Source: Sorex araneus | Taxonomy: Eukaryota; Chordata; Mammalia; Eulipotyphla; Soricidae | NCBI RefSeq assembly: GCF_027595985.1 | Contig: NC_073304.1 | Coordinates: 147,015,246-147,079,245 of the forward strand | Direction: 5' to 3' | Length of the DNA stretch: 64,000 nucleotides | Part shown: one piece after another, positions 11,275-22,200 of the stretch | Numbering within the stretch: position 1 is the stretch's first letter | Layout of the letters: the number at the start of each line of letters is the position of its first letter | Notes under the pieces: model-generated | What the model saw: only the letters and a program-made list of their open reading frames with translations | Database searches by the model: none | What the model was told of the DNA's origin: nothing | Program-made: the position numbers and the translations under genes

Positions 11275-11470
11275 TGAAAGCTTAAACAAAAATTTAATAT
11301 TTACAAAAAGCACTGTGATTTACAAACGTGTTCCTTATACAGCTGTCTCTAGCCTTTAGTGTTACAACCCCACCAGTGTGACCTTTCCTCCACCAACATC
11401 CTATCTCCCTCCCAACCCCAACCTTTGGCACATAACAAACTTACTTTATATTGTTTATTCCAACAAAATT
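11275..11470 (-). mobile_element. Old L1 3' end remnant, antisense
   Basis: ATTTACAAAAAGCACTGTGA and the CCACCAGTGTGACCTTTCC block resemble the antisense L1 3' UTR seen elsewhere in the window, with heavy divergence. Confidence 0.55.
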
Positions 11471-11744
11471 TTAAAAACTGGCAAATAAAATGATCAGAAA
11501 ATGAGTAAGAGCCAATTAGTGATTATTATATGGTTTTGACCTATGTAAGAAAACTAGAACTATTTAATGCAGTGTAAAAAATGCCTATTCTCATAAAAAA
11601 CTTACACATTTTTGGATGCAATAAATCAGGCTAGAACTTTTAAACCATCGTGTAAAAAAATTCCTTTAGCCACAACTTTAGTTTCCATTTGATTAACCTG
11701 ACACCAACTTTAAAGATAAAATTACATATCTAGAATAAATTTTC

Positions 11745-11890
11745 CCAGGTCGAAGAGATAACACAGGGGTTAAGGTGCACACCTGGCCTGCAGTAGACCC
11801 TGTGTTATGGTCTGATCCCCAACACTAAGAAAGTCCCCAGAGTCAGGAGTAGCCCCCAAGCACCACAGAATGTTATCCCCCAAAAAATAA
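11745..11890 (+). mobile_element. SINE type A remnant
   Basis: GAAGAGATAACACAGGGGTTAA in the head and AGAGTCAGGAGTAGCCCCCA in the body are recognisable; an old copy. Confidence 0.6.
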
Positions 11891-12123
11891 ATAAGTAAAA
11901 TTTTCTAAGTGATACCTACTTATAAAACATTTGAAAAACACCAACATGTAAGGGAGGAGAGTTCTCGAGTTTTAATATACTTATTTACTATCCTTTGTTT
12001 TATCTTAGAGAAGAATCATTTTGTATGGACTCTGAATGTAGCTTCATTAGTATTTTAAGGTCTATATTCTCACCTGCAATTACACTGTGAGGCAGATGCA
12101 AGGTAGTATAAAGTCAGAATGTG

Positions 12124-12964
12124 TTTTTTTTTTTTTTAATTAGAGAATCACCGTGAGGGCACAGTTACAGATTTATAAATTTTTGTGCTCATGTTTCCCC
12201 CATACAAAGTTCGAGAACCCATCCCTTCACCAGTGCCCATTCTCCACCACCAGTAAAACCAGCGTCCCTCCCACCCTCCCCAGTCCCGTCTCCCCCCACC
12301 CCAAACTGCCACTATGGCAGGGTATTCCCTTTCGTTCTCTCTCTCTGATTAGGTGTTGTGTTTTGCAATAAAGGTGTTGAGTGGCCATTGTGTTCAGTCT
12401 CTAGTCCACATTCGGCACGCGTCACCCCTCCCCTGCATGACCTCCGACCACATTTTACTTGGTGTTCCCTTATCTGAGTTGCCCAGAATGAGAGACCAGC
12501 CTCCAAGCCATGGAGTCAACCTCCTAGTACTTATTTCTACTATTCTTGGGCGTTAGATTCCTAGTCTATTATTCTATATTCCACAGATGAGTGCAATCTT
12601 TCTATGTCTGTCTCTCTCTTTCTGACTCATTTCACTTAGCATGATACTTTCCATGCTGATCCACTTATATGCAAACTTCATGACCTCATTTTTTCTAACA
12701 GCTGCATAGTATTCCACTGTATAGATGTACCAGAGTTTCTTCAACCAGTCATCTGTTCTAGGGCACGCGGGTTTTTTCCAGATTCTGGCTATTGTAAACA
12801 GTGCTGCAATGAACATATAAGTGCAGATGTCATTTCGACTATACTTTTTTGCTCCTCTGGGATATATTCCCAGCAGTGCTATTGCTGGGTCAAATGGAAG
12901 CTCAACCTCTAGTTTTTTGAGAATCGTCCATATTGTTTTCTAAAAGGGCTGAACTAGTCGGCAT
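12124..12964 (-). mobile_element. 5'-truncated L1, antisense
   Basis: A poly(T) start is followed by the reverse complement of the L1 3' UTR (12150-12560) and of the ORF2 C-terminal end (minus frame 12574-12816, IARIWKKPACPRTDDWLKK). TCAGAATGTG repeats at 12114-12123 and 12965-12974 as a target-site duplication, so the length is 841 bp. It lies in GDAP2 intron 1 and is in the sense direction of GDAP2. Confidence 0.93.
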
Positions 12965-13554
12965 TCAGAATGTGGGTTTTGTTACTGAAAGCAATGAATT
13001 TAGATCTGGGAGCCCCCACAGAATAGTATCTTTGACCTAGGTCTTCATAATTCTAAAACAAGTCTAACAAACTCCTAGGGTTTTTGTGATTGAATTACTT
13101 AATTTCTATTAAAATTTTAAAGTAGGGCAACTGGCACAGAGCAAGGCTCCATGAAAGTTAACTGCTATAACTTTCTTGGAGCAGTTATAAAAGTCATAGG
13201 TAAATCTGCCCCTTTATCATACATCAAAAGACTTGCTTTTGATCCAAAAGTCTTTCAGCAAACACCAAGTAAGAGAAACATATGACTGGATTTAGATACT
13301 TTAAAAATAATAGCTCAAAGTATTCTTTGTAATAATTTATTAATCCCTAACACCCAGATCGCCCCAAAACACATTTTCTGATCCTGTTCCAGGATTCCTG
13401 GGGCAGGAGTGGGGAGTCACATAGCTAATGCTGAAATAAATGCAGGCAAGGCAGGGTCTCCTGTGTCAGTCAGTGCCTCCATTTTAGCAATTATTTTGAA
13501 TATCCTCGTTTAAGCTGTTATCCGTGATAAATTGAACTGGCCTGTGTAATCAGC

Positions 13555-14240
13555 AAGATGCAACAGCAAGGACCGAGTATGACTCTGAAGGCGCGGCGGC
13601 TGCTGCCATGCTCCTAAGCCATGGGTTTGGGGAGACTAGTTCCCAAGACTTGGAGACACTCCGGCGGCCCGTGGAAAGGTCCCCAAGATGAGACACCGAG
13701 AGATCCTGCCAACATAGGGCCACTGCCAAGCAGGTGAGTGACTCCCCTTAGCCATGGATCCTCCGGCCCCAACTGGGTCTCAAATGGCTCCAGATTCTTA
13801 CAGGAAGGAGCAGGCCCCTTACCCACCACCACCACCTCCCAGAGTTTCTGGAAAGAGCCACCTCCATCTGCTCCAGCCAGACCTGACGCCAGGCCCCAGC
13901 TCCAACCCTAGAGTACCCTGCAGGATTCCGTCCAGCTTGAAGACTGAACCCGCACAGGAGATGATTCAAAAACTGAAGGCACGCTAAGGCTGAGTGCGGA
14001 AGACCATTGGTGCCCAGACTTTCCTTCCCTGAAAAGGGGCCAGACCAAAAAGCACCTGGGCCAAGGCAGCTATAAGTGACTGTTCACAGAACATTGCACA
14101 TTTTACTTGGAGTCACACCCATCCCAACGAGGGGGGCAGAGTTCCTTTCTCTCTCTTCATTGGGCTCTCTGAAGAGGCCTATATTCTTGAGCACTTTTTT
14201 TTTAAATCTCCCTTTTAATAAAAGAGTTCATTGAACCTGG
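13555..14240 (+). other. Unclassified GC-rich, exon-like segment with AATAAA
   Basis: This segment is richer in G+C and CpG than its surroundings. It begins near GCGCGGCGGCTGCTGCCATG and ends near CCCTTTTAATAAAAG (a polyadenylation signal around 14215). On the plus strand it contains a perfect donor CAG|GTGAGT (13731-13739) and an acceptor-like TTCTTACAG at 13793-13801. A 77-residue frame at 13754-13987 is proline-rich (PYPPPPPPRV) and matches no family I know. It could be an unfamiliar LTR or other repeat, a processed pseudogene, or an unannotated plus-strand transcript inside GDAP2 intron 1. I do not assign a function. Confidence 0.35.
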
Positions 14241-14634
14241 AAACTTGGGCAGAGGTCAGGACTGACCTTTCCGCAAAGAGGAAATTTCTCCTAATGAAGG
14301 TCACGGCTCCTGGAAAACACAGGGAACAGGGATCACATGGACCAAATAGGTGTGAGGTGTAGCCTGAGGCCACCAGTTCTAACTCCTATCATGCACTTCC
14401 CCTCTGACACAGAAGCAAGCCGAAGGAGGAGGCAACACACTATTGCAGCTGCTTCATCCCCACTGCCCGAGGGCCCCTCCCTTCCCCTTTCCAGTTGCTC
14501 TCACTGGCAACATCTAGTGTTTTTCCCAAATATATATACTAATGCTAATCCTTTAGGTTAATCTATAAACTGGGTATACCAAGAGAATAACACTAGCTAA
14601 TAATAAAATAAAAGAGTTAAAATACAGTATTGTA

Positions 14635-14925
14635 GAGGCTCGAGAGACAGTACAAAATGTAGAGCACTTCACTTGCATGCAGCCCATCACGGGTTGGTGG
14701 GTGCCCACTTGTTACCCCATGAAGTCCCCGAGCACAGAGCCAGGAGCAGACCCTGAGCACAGCCAGGTATGGCCCAGAGTGATAGTGCAGCAGGTGCCTG
14801 TCTTGTGCACGGCCAACTGGGTTCAATCTCTGGCATCCCACATGGTCCCCTGAGCACTGCCAGGAGTGATTCCTGAGTACAGCGCCAGAAATAATCCCTG
14901 AGCATCACTGAGTGTAACCTAAAAA
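14635..14925 (+). mobile_element. Two SINE type A copies in tandem, diverged
   Basis: One copy runs from about 14635 to 14770 and a second from about 14775 to 14925. Each has a head (GAGAGACAGTACA; CAGAGTGATAGTGCAGCAGG) and body motifs. Confidence 0.75.
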
Positions 14926-15130
14926 CAAACAAAACAACAAAAACAAAACCCCCCCAAAATAAAAATGCTGTAATATGCTATATGAATGTGGACTATTTTT
15001 AGAAATAGTTTTGAACCACAGTTGATGGTTTTCTAACCGAAACCATTCAAAGCATAATGGGGATAATATGGGAGCTACTGGATAGCAGAAATACTTCTAA
15101 GCCAGGTCAAGGTTCAAAAATACCAAAAGT

Positions 15131-15455
15131 TATGCTCTTTGTTACCAACAATAGAAAACATACAATCTAATGATGCCATTCCGACAGGTCTGACTGTTGG
15201 GGGAAAAACTCCAAATAATGGTAGTGAGTTTCCTGTCGAAAATTGAATGTAATCAAAGTAAGGAAAGAGTAAAGTGAAAATCATCTGCCACACAGGCAGA
15301 GGGGGAGTAGGGGGGGGTATGCTGGGGTTATTGGTGGTGGAACATGTGCACTGGTGAAGGGATGGGCGTTTGTGCATAGTATGACTGAGACTCAATCCTA
15401 AAGCCCTGTAACTGTTCTCACAGTGACTCAATAAAAAAAAAAAATTAAAATTTAA
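15131..15455 (+). mobile_element. 5'-truncated L1, 3' UTR only
   Basis: This is L1 3' UTR sequence (GGTGGTGGAACATGTGCACTGG) ending in CTCAATAAAAAAAAAAAATT. A perfect 15-bp target-site duplication AAAAATACCAAAAGT lies at 15116-15130 and 15456-15470. Confidence 0.93.
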
Positions 15456-15548
15456 AAAAATACCAAAAGTGCTTGTTCCCATAGTGAGCTGGTAGATCAC
15501 CTTCATATTAAAAATGCTCATGTTTTAGTTTAAGTATCATTACAACGA

Positions 15549-15724
15549 GATTTTTTTTGGGGGGGGGTGTCACACCCATCGTTGCATAGGGGTTACTCCT
15601 GGCTCATGCACTCAGGAATTACTCCTGGCGGTGCTTGGGGGACCATATAGGATGCTGGGAATCGAGCCCGGGTTAGCCACGTGCAAGGCAAACACCCTAC
15701 CCACTGTGCTATTGCTCCAGCCCC
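15549..15724 (-). mobile_element. SINE type A, antisense
   Basis: The reverse-complement consensus is clear (CACTCAGGAATTACTCCTGG; ATCGAGCCCGGGTTAGCCAC; CTATTGCTCCAGCCCC). Flanks ACAACGAGATTT and ACAAGGAGAAATTT look like a decayed target-site duplication. Confidence 0.9.
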
Positions 15725-15796
15725 ACAAGGAGAAATTTTTAAAAGGAATCTAGGGCTACACTTTGAAATCCAATATTGAAAATCTTACAAGACACA

Positions 15797-16036
15797 CGGG
15801 CTGGAGTGATAGCAAAGCGGGTAGGGTGTTTGCCTTGCAAGTGGCCGACCCAGGTTCCATTCCTCCATCCATCTTGGAGAGACCGGCAATCTACCCAGAG
15901 AGTATCCCACCCACACGGCAGAGCCTGGCAAGCTACCCATGGCATATTTGATATGCCAAAAACAGTAACAAATCTCACAATGGAGACGTTACTGGTGCCC
16001 ACCCAAGCAAACCGATGAACAACGAGAAAACAGTGT
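15797..16036 (+). mobile_element. SINE type B, full length with tRNA head
   Basis: It opens with GGGCTGGAGTGATAGCAAAG (the tRNA head shared with type A). It then switches to the type B body (GCCTGGCAAGCTACCCATGG, TATGCCAAAAACAGTAACA) and ends at ACAGTGTG without poly(A). ACAAGACACA at both flanks is the target-site duplication. Confidence 0.9.
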
Positions 16037-16741
16037 GACAAGACACATTATTTTTAGCATTCAGTTTTTCTCTTTCACCAACAACTAAAATTATTTTTCC
16101 CACTTATGATTGTCCTTTCCCATGACACTGAATAACACCAAGTTAACTTCTTTGAAGGTAAAATTATGACTCATTCAAATGTAAAAATGACTGAACACGT
16201 GTTCAAGATTTTATTTAACTTGCAAAGGAACTGGGCAGGTGGATAAAAATCAGATCAAGAAGGCTGAAGGTGCATAAAACCAATCCTACCATTAAAATTT
16301 TAGGACGACAGACTTTGCACAGACAAAACTATTAAACATTGACATTATTTACGGTTTACCCTATTAATAATAGTTTCTTAGGCTCTGATAATCCAAAGGC
16401 GTCATGGGGATGAGATCTAGACCACACAATCTACACCCCCACCTAAAATGTCAGACTTCCTGAAAATTTGCTGACACACTTCCACCCCTTCTTACGCATC
16501 ATCTGATCTACAGTTGTTTCAAAATATCTATACCCACAGGGTCAACACACCCATTCTCCACGACTGCGACTGTCCTGCGTAGGGCAGACCCGTCTTAGAA
16601 ACTGAAGGGAGCTCCAGGTGCCAGGGTGGCTTATGGAGAAGAGCCACCAGGCTGGACCCCCAGCACGGCGGGATGTGCCCCTCTCCCGCCAGCCCCAATC
16701 CAAACCGAAACCCTCAAGTCTAGGAAAATAGGATCATACAG

Positions 16742-16809
16742 TCCACACACACGCACACACACGCACGCGCACCACACACGCATGCACACACACACGCGCG
16801 CGCGCGCGG
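16742..16809. repeat. Alternating (CA)/(CG) tract
   Basis: A nearly uninterrupted purine-pyrimidine alternation ends in (CG)6 at the edge of the CpG island. Such tracts can adopt Z-DNA. Confidence 0.85.
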
Positions 16810-16978
16810 GGCACCCACGGCACCCGGAGGCCAAGCCCCGCGGGCGCGCCCACCCCGGGCCGCCCAGGTCACTCCCGGCGCGGCGCTCGGGCCTCCGCGG
16901 CCAAGACCCCGGCGTCCCCGGCCCGGCCCCTCCCGGCCCGCCCGCGCCGCCCTCCGCCCGGCCTGGCCCGCCGCTCAC

Positions 16979-17110
16979 GGCTCTCGCGGTGTCCCATGCG
17001 GGCGGCAGCGAGGCGGCGGGGGCTGCTCGGAGGAGGCGCCGCGCGTCATCCCAGGGGCACGTCCCGATCCCGGAGGCCAGAGCGAGCACCGCCCGAGCCG
17101 GCGGCGACCC
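16979..17110 (-). promoter_or_regulatory. GDAP2: Probable GDAP2 non-coding exon 1 (5' UTR)
   Basis: Exon 2 holds the start codon and has an acceptor, so a non-coding exon 1 must lie upstream, and the CpG island is the natural place. On the minus strand a donor-like GCC|GTGAGC occurs with the intron starting at 16978. The same ten bases (CCGCTCACGG on plus) recur at 17119-17128 as an alternative donor. The transcription start is not determined. Confidence 0.35.
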
Positions 17111-17164
17111 CGCGACTTCCGCTCACGGCGGTCGCCCGCCAATCGGAGGCCGGGCCAACGTCAT

Positions 17165-17246
17165 TTCCTCCCGCAGGAAGGGGCGGGGCGAGGGCCGGAA
17201 GGGGCGCGGCGGCGGCGGCGGCTGCTCGGGGCCGCGTGCGGCGCAG
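17165..17246 (+). promoter_or_regulatory. WDR3: WDR3 non-coding exon 1 (5' UTR); start approximate
   Basis: A strong donor GCGCAG|GTGAGT ends the exon at 17246. The coding sequence starts only in exon 2, so this exon is untranslated. The 5' end is a guess: just downstream of the ACGTCA and CCAAT motifs. A (GGC)n run sits at 17205-17220. Confidence 0.7.
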
Positions 17247-17904
17247 GTGAGTCGCGGGCTGCGGGGTCAGCGGCGCGCGGGACGGGGCTCGACCGGCCTC
17301 TCGTGCGTGGGCGCCTCGGCCCTGTGTCCCGGCTCGCAGACCCCCGAGGACGCTTGGCCGGGGCATCCCGCTCGCTGGAGCCGGGAGCGGGTCGGGCCGC
17401 GCGGACGGGACCGGGCTGTCGCTCCCCGAGGCGCTGACGCCGTCCGCTCGGTGGTGTAGATGGGGCAGTGCCCGGCACTCCCCGGGACGTCGGACAGGCA
17501 GTGGGAGCACGGAGCAGATGCTAGGAGGGGCAGAGCATGTAAGAGGACTGCTTTAGTCCTCTTACCGGATTAAACCGGGCTGGATCCTGATCTGGTACTT
17601 AGCTGGCCAAAGGGACGTGGAGCTGGCTGGTTCACATTGCCTGTGTCTGGTTTCCTGTGCTGTAAAATGAAGGTAAAAGTAACTCTGACCTCATTGGTTA
17701 CCGCGAACAATGTTTCATGCCCCCCCTTTCCGTTTGCATTCTTCACTGTATCTCATTAAACCTCTGTTCTGCGTTTACCTGCTCTATACATTCAGTGCTC
17801 TGGACCTGTTTCCTGAAAAGCAGGTCCTTCCGTCTTGGCTGCTATGTTAATTTTTTTAAAAAACTAATGAACTAAACCTTGCTACAAAATTTGGGCATTA
17901 TTTG

Positions 17905-18058
17905 ATGTGAGGGGTGGGGTGGGGCAGGGGACTTCACACCCGGAGATGCCCAGGGGCTACTCCTGGCTTGCCACCCAGAAATCACACCTGGCAGTGCTCA
18001 GGGACCATACTGGGATGCTGGGGATAGGACCTGCTGTGCTCTCTATCACTCCAGCTCC
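17905..18058 (-). mobile_element. SINE type A remnant, antisense
   Basis: TTCACACCCGGAGATGCCCA, CTGGCAGTGCTCAGGGACCA and CTCTATCACTCCAGCTCC follow the antisense consensus. Its left edge contains four G4 runs (17913-17931). Confidence 0.75.
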
Positions 18059-18138
18059 TACTACAAGATTTTGAACCTGGTTGTGTCTTAGTTTCAGAAA
18101 ACAAAGAGAGGGGTTTAGGAAGCAGAGTAAATTGGGTT

Positions 18139-18325
18139 GGGGAGGGGGCTGGAGTGATAGTTCAGTGGGTAGGGCATTTGCCTTTCACACTGCTGACCAG
18201 GGTTCGATTCCCAGCATCCCATATGGTCCCCTGAGCACCGCCAGAAGTAATTCCTGAGTGCAGAGCCGGGAATAACCCCTGTGCATTGCCGGGTATGACC
18301 CCAAAAGCAAAGAAACAACAAAACA
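18139..18325 (+). mobile_element. SINE type A, full length
   Basis: The consensus head and body are present, with the tail GGGTATGACCCCAAAAGCAA. GCAGAGTAAATTGGGTT before it and AAGAGTAGATTAGGTT after it are a decayed target-site duplication. Confidence 0.9.
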
Positions 18326-19083
18326 AAGAGTAGATTAGGTTTTAGGTTCGAATTACTCTTCCTCTTTTTTTCTGTGTCAGGAAGAGTGGGGGTACTTGTT
18401 TGGAATCAAGGGCAGACCTGCATGTCATGAAATAATAGTTCACAAGTTGAGAAACTGCATCAACAGTTAGCATAGCAGCAGTAGTGGGACCATTACTTGA
18501 GAATGTGTTAGTCATGGAAAATCTGGGGCTCCACCTCAGATCTCCTGAGCCAGCTATAGGGAACCAAGGCAGAGGTGGCTTCGAGCAACTTTTTATCAGC
18601 TGCCCCTCTAAGATACAGGGTTGAACTTTGAGAACCACTGTACAAGGTATGTACCATTAGCTCTTTTGTTTGACCCAGTACTAGACTTCCATTATCTCGA
18701 CTATAGTGCCTGATAATTATATAATAAATATTGCCCGATAAATATGTTCTGTCTTAGCCGGGCTCTTGTACAGTGTGGAAACTGATGGTAGGTCAGACAT
18801 GAATGGTTGAGTTGCATAGAGACTTAGTGTAAGATAATTTAGAGGTGGGCGTGACAAAGTGTAAATAACCTGAAACTGAGAGACTCCACATTTAATCAGC
18901 AATAAATGAGAAAACAAGGGTGCCCAAGTGTTTTTTGCCAGTGTTTTGTCCAGAGTAAATAAAGATAGAGATGGCATAGGTTTTGCCACATTATGAGGAA
19001 TAGATTCTTTAACAAGTCTGGCCCAGTAGGACCCAGACTCTGGAATACTGAGTGAGCGTTCTTTGTTCGTGCCATTGCCTCAG

Positions 19084-19276
19084 CTTGGAGACCAGACCGT
19101 GCGACATGGGGCTCACCAAGCAGTACCTCCGCTACGTTGCTAGTGCAGTTTTCGGCCTTATTGGCAGCCAAAAAGGCAGTATTGTCTTCGTGACACTCCG
19201 TGGTGAAAAGGGGCGCTACGTGGCAGTGCCTGCCTGCGAGCATGTTTTCATCTGGGACTTAAGGAAAGGAGAAAAG
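19084..19276 (+). CDS. WDR3: WDR3 exon 2, start codon, aa 1-57
   Basis: The acceptor is GCCTCAG and the donor AAAAG|GTAAGC. The ATG is at 19106 after a 22-nt UTR piece. It encodes [10 protein letters not shown] and the first propeller strand [12 protein letters not shown]. Phase 0 at the end. Confidence 0.97.
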
Positions 19277-22200
19277 GTAAGCCTGAAATCAGCGAAGTTG
19301 ATATTGATTATGGGTATTTGAGGATGAGGAGGCAGAAGTGGGGGCACTCTGATGTATTAGGCACAGATAGTACTTTTGCGTGCACTTAGATGAGAAATTT
19401 TTTTCCTTTGAGTCTAATGGTCAGGTTCTGTTGTGCTGTTTCTACAGTAACTCCTGAAAATCACAGCCGCACATAGCTATTTACCTTTGAGGTATCTTTT
19501 TGTCTTTATTTATTTTAGAGAAGCAAGGTTGTTTTTATTGAAACTTTTTCTAGAAAGATGTGAGGGGAGAGACAGAGAAAGGTATGGGTTCAGGAGTGAA
19601 CACAAGATTCTCGAGTGAAAGTATGCCAGCAAAGAAACATCAAGACAAGTAAGTGATTTGCATATTCTTGGGAGAACTGGGGCTTAAAGAGCAAGCCTTT
19701 TTTGATATTTGTACAGATCTTGATATTTGTTTCTAATGATTCTTCTTGACAGATTTGCTTTTCTTCACTTTGCTAGTTGATTTTTTTTGTTTTTTTGTTT
19801 TTTTCAAATAGGTAAATTTGAATATGTGCCTTCACAACCAGTATGAAATGTTAGGTATTTTGGGCTTTTGCCTTGCATGCAGCTAACCCCAGTCCATTCC
19901 CTGAACCACATATGATTCCCCCAAACATTGCCTGGTTGAACACAGAGCCGGGAGTGAGCCCTGAGTTCCGCCATGTATGGCCCCCAAACAAAAGGAAACT
20001 AACTTTATTACTTGGTGATTCATTGGATCCATCCCTTAGCCTATTTCTGCCAAACCAAAAAAAAAGGCCTTTTGGTATTGTTAGTGTCCTTTGTGATTCC
20101 CAAAAGGTTAGTTCTTTGCTACTTAATTGTCAGTCATAGTGTCTTTGGGTACAAACCAATAGCAGCACTTTGATGCATGTGGGTTCATCTCTATAACATA
20201 GGCTCGGTTATAGCAAGAAGGTATTTCTAATTTTTTCTGGAAAACCATTTCACATTAATGTGCGATAAATAATTAGTGGTTATTTCCATTGTTTTGAGAA
20301 ATTTTTCATGTTTTAACTTAGCATAGAACTTAGGGGGAAATAATTTTAATTGTGAATATTTTGTTGCCCAATTGTACGAGTAATTTTTTTTTTCTTTTTT
20401 TTTTTTGGCTTGTGGGTCACACCTGGTGATGCTCAGTCGTTACTCCTGACTCTGCTCTCAGGAATTATTCCTGGCAGTGCTCAGTGGACGACATGGGATG
20501 CCAGGGATCAACCCAGGTGGGCCTCATGCAAGGCAAACACCCTACATGCTATACTGTTGTTCCGATTTCAATAATTTTTATATTAAAGAACTTAAAATAG
20601 ATTGTGGAATTTAATTTTTCCTCAGTAGAGTGATTTGAAATTATTGGTATTTTTAATTTTCTGTGCCTAATTATTCCCAGACTTCTCCCATGATGACATA
20701 CTCAGCTCTTCACTTTCACTTCTTGATTCTTACGATTTCAGATCCTCATTCTTCGGGGGCTTAAACAAGAAGTCACTTGCCTGTGCCCATCCCCAGATGG
20801 ACTGCACTTGGCGGTAGGCTATGAGGATGGCTCTATCCGAATCTTTAGTCTCCTGAGTGGGGAAGGAAATGTGACATTCAATGGACACAAAGCAGCCATC
20901 ACGTCTTTGAAGTATGACCAGCTAGGGGGCAGATTGGCATCTGGCTCCAAGGTGAGGCTAAGAAACAGGTACTCAGACTGTTACAAGTGTGAATGGTTTT
21001 TGCTCAGATTGTGGGGTGATGCAGTGATGCTCAGTGTGCAAAATTGTGTACATGGAAGAACTAGTACAAAAAGGGTGGATTGGCAAGTCTTTTTGTTTCC
21101 TCCAATATTCTCTGATAAAAGCCTCTTATGTTGACTGACTGGGTGACGAATCCCACGTCAACTGACTATAGTGTTGGTGTGAAAATGTTGCCCAGTGATA
21201 TAATTAAAGCTAAGTATTCCAAAATGTTGGAGTTTTGGTTTTTTGTTTTGTTTTCATGTTTTTCTGAAATATGGCCAGGATCTGAAAAACATAAAAATTA
21301 AAATAAACACTAAGATTTTGAGAAATAATAGTAAGTGCATTATAATGATAGAAAAATACATTATAAAGCCACAGTTAAAGATGTGTTACTAAGGCAACAT
21401 AGATTATTACAGACGAATTAATAGCCTAGAAATAAATACAGTACGCTTCTCACATTCCTAACCAGTCTGTTTTTAAGAACTGTAAAGCATGGTACACGTG
21501 CACAGTGGAATGCTACTCGGCTTTAAGAAAAGGTGAAACCTTGCAATTTGCGCTATGTGGCTAGATCTGGAGAGTCTCATGCTGAGTGAAGCCAGGACAG
21601 GGGCAGACACAGAATGATCTCTCCTGATGCCGGATATAAAGAGACAGGGAATAACATGCCCAAAGCAACAGAAACTGAGAACAGATCTTCAGTAGGAAGC
21701 TCACTATAGGGAGGCATGGAGGGGGGTCACGGGACAGTGGAGGGAAACAGACGTGGGGGGATGCTGGGGGTGGGGGGTGTTATGCATGTAACCCTATACT
21801 ACAATTACAGTTTTCTAAAACATGGTTCCTAAAATCATTGTCACTATTGTCCCGATGCTCATCGATTTGCTCGAGCGGGTACCAGTAACGTCTCCATTGT
21901 GAGACTGTTTTTTGGCATATTGAATACGCCATGGGTAGCTTGCCAGGTTCTGCCCTGCGGGTGAGATACTCTCAGTAGCTTGCCTGGCTCTCTGAGAGGG
22001 ACAGAGGAATCGAACCCAGGTCGCTTGCGTGCAGGGCAAACACCCTACCCGCTTTGCTATCGCTCCAGTCCCCTTAAATAAAATGAAAAAATAAATTAGA
22101 ACTATAAAGAAAGGGATACATTGGAATATTTAAATTTTAAGATGCTTATTTAAATTTAAGGTATTTGTGCGTACCAAAGACAATGAAGAAAAAGTAATTT

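Larger units (their letters stand above)
16790..17460. promoter_or_regulatory. CpG-island bidirectional promoter, GDAP2 / WDR3
   Basis: There is an abrupt rise in G+C and CpG between the minus-strand GDAP2 start and the plus-strand WDR3 start, and no TATA box. The two genes are head to head, as they are in human. Sites visible in the core: ETS-type ACTTCCG (17115-17121), CCAAT (17139-17143) and an ACGTCA CRE/ATF half site (17158-17163). The run of long open frames here in several phases is a by-product of the G+C content. Confidence 0.85.
17247..19083 (+). other. WDR3: WDR3 intron 1
   Basis: It holds an antisense SINE remnant (17905-18058) and a fuller SINE (18139-18325). The rest is unique sequence, with nothing recognised from 18326 to 19083. 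Confidence 0.8.

Noticed and set aside
16626..17510. Long open frames on both strands in the CpG island (up to 277 aa)
   Set aside because: Low-complexity Pro/Arg/Gly/Ala translations in overlapping frames caused by G+C content; no start context, splice logic or family resemblance. The region is a promoter with 5' UTR exons.
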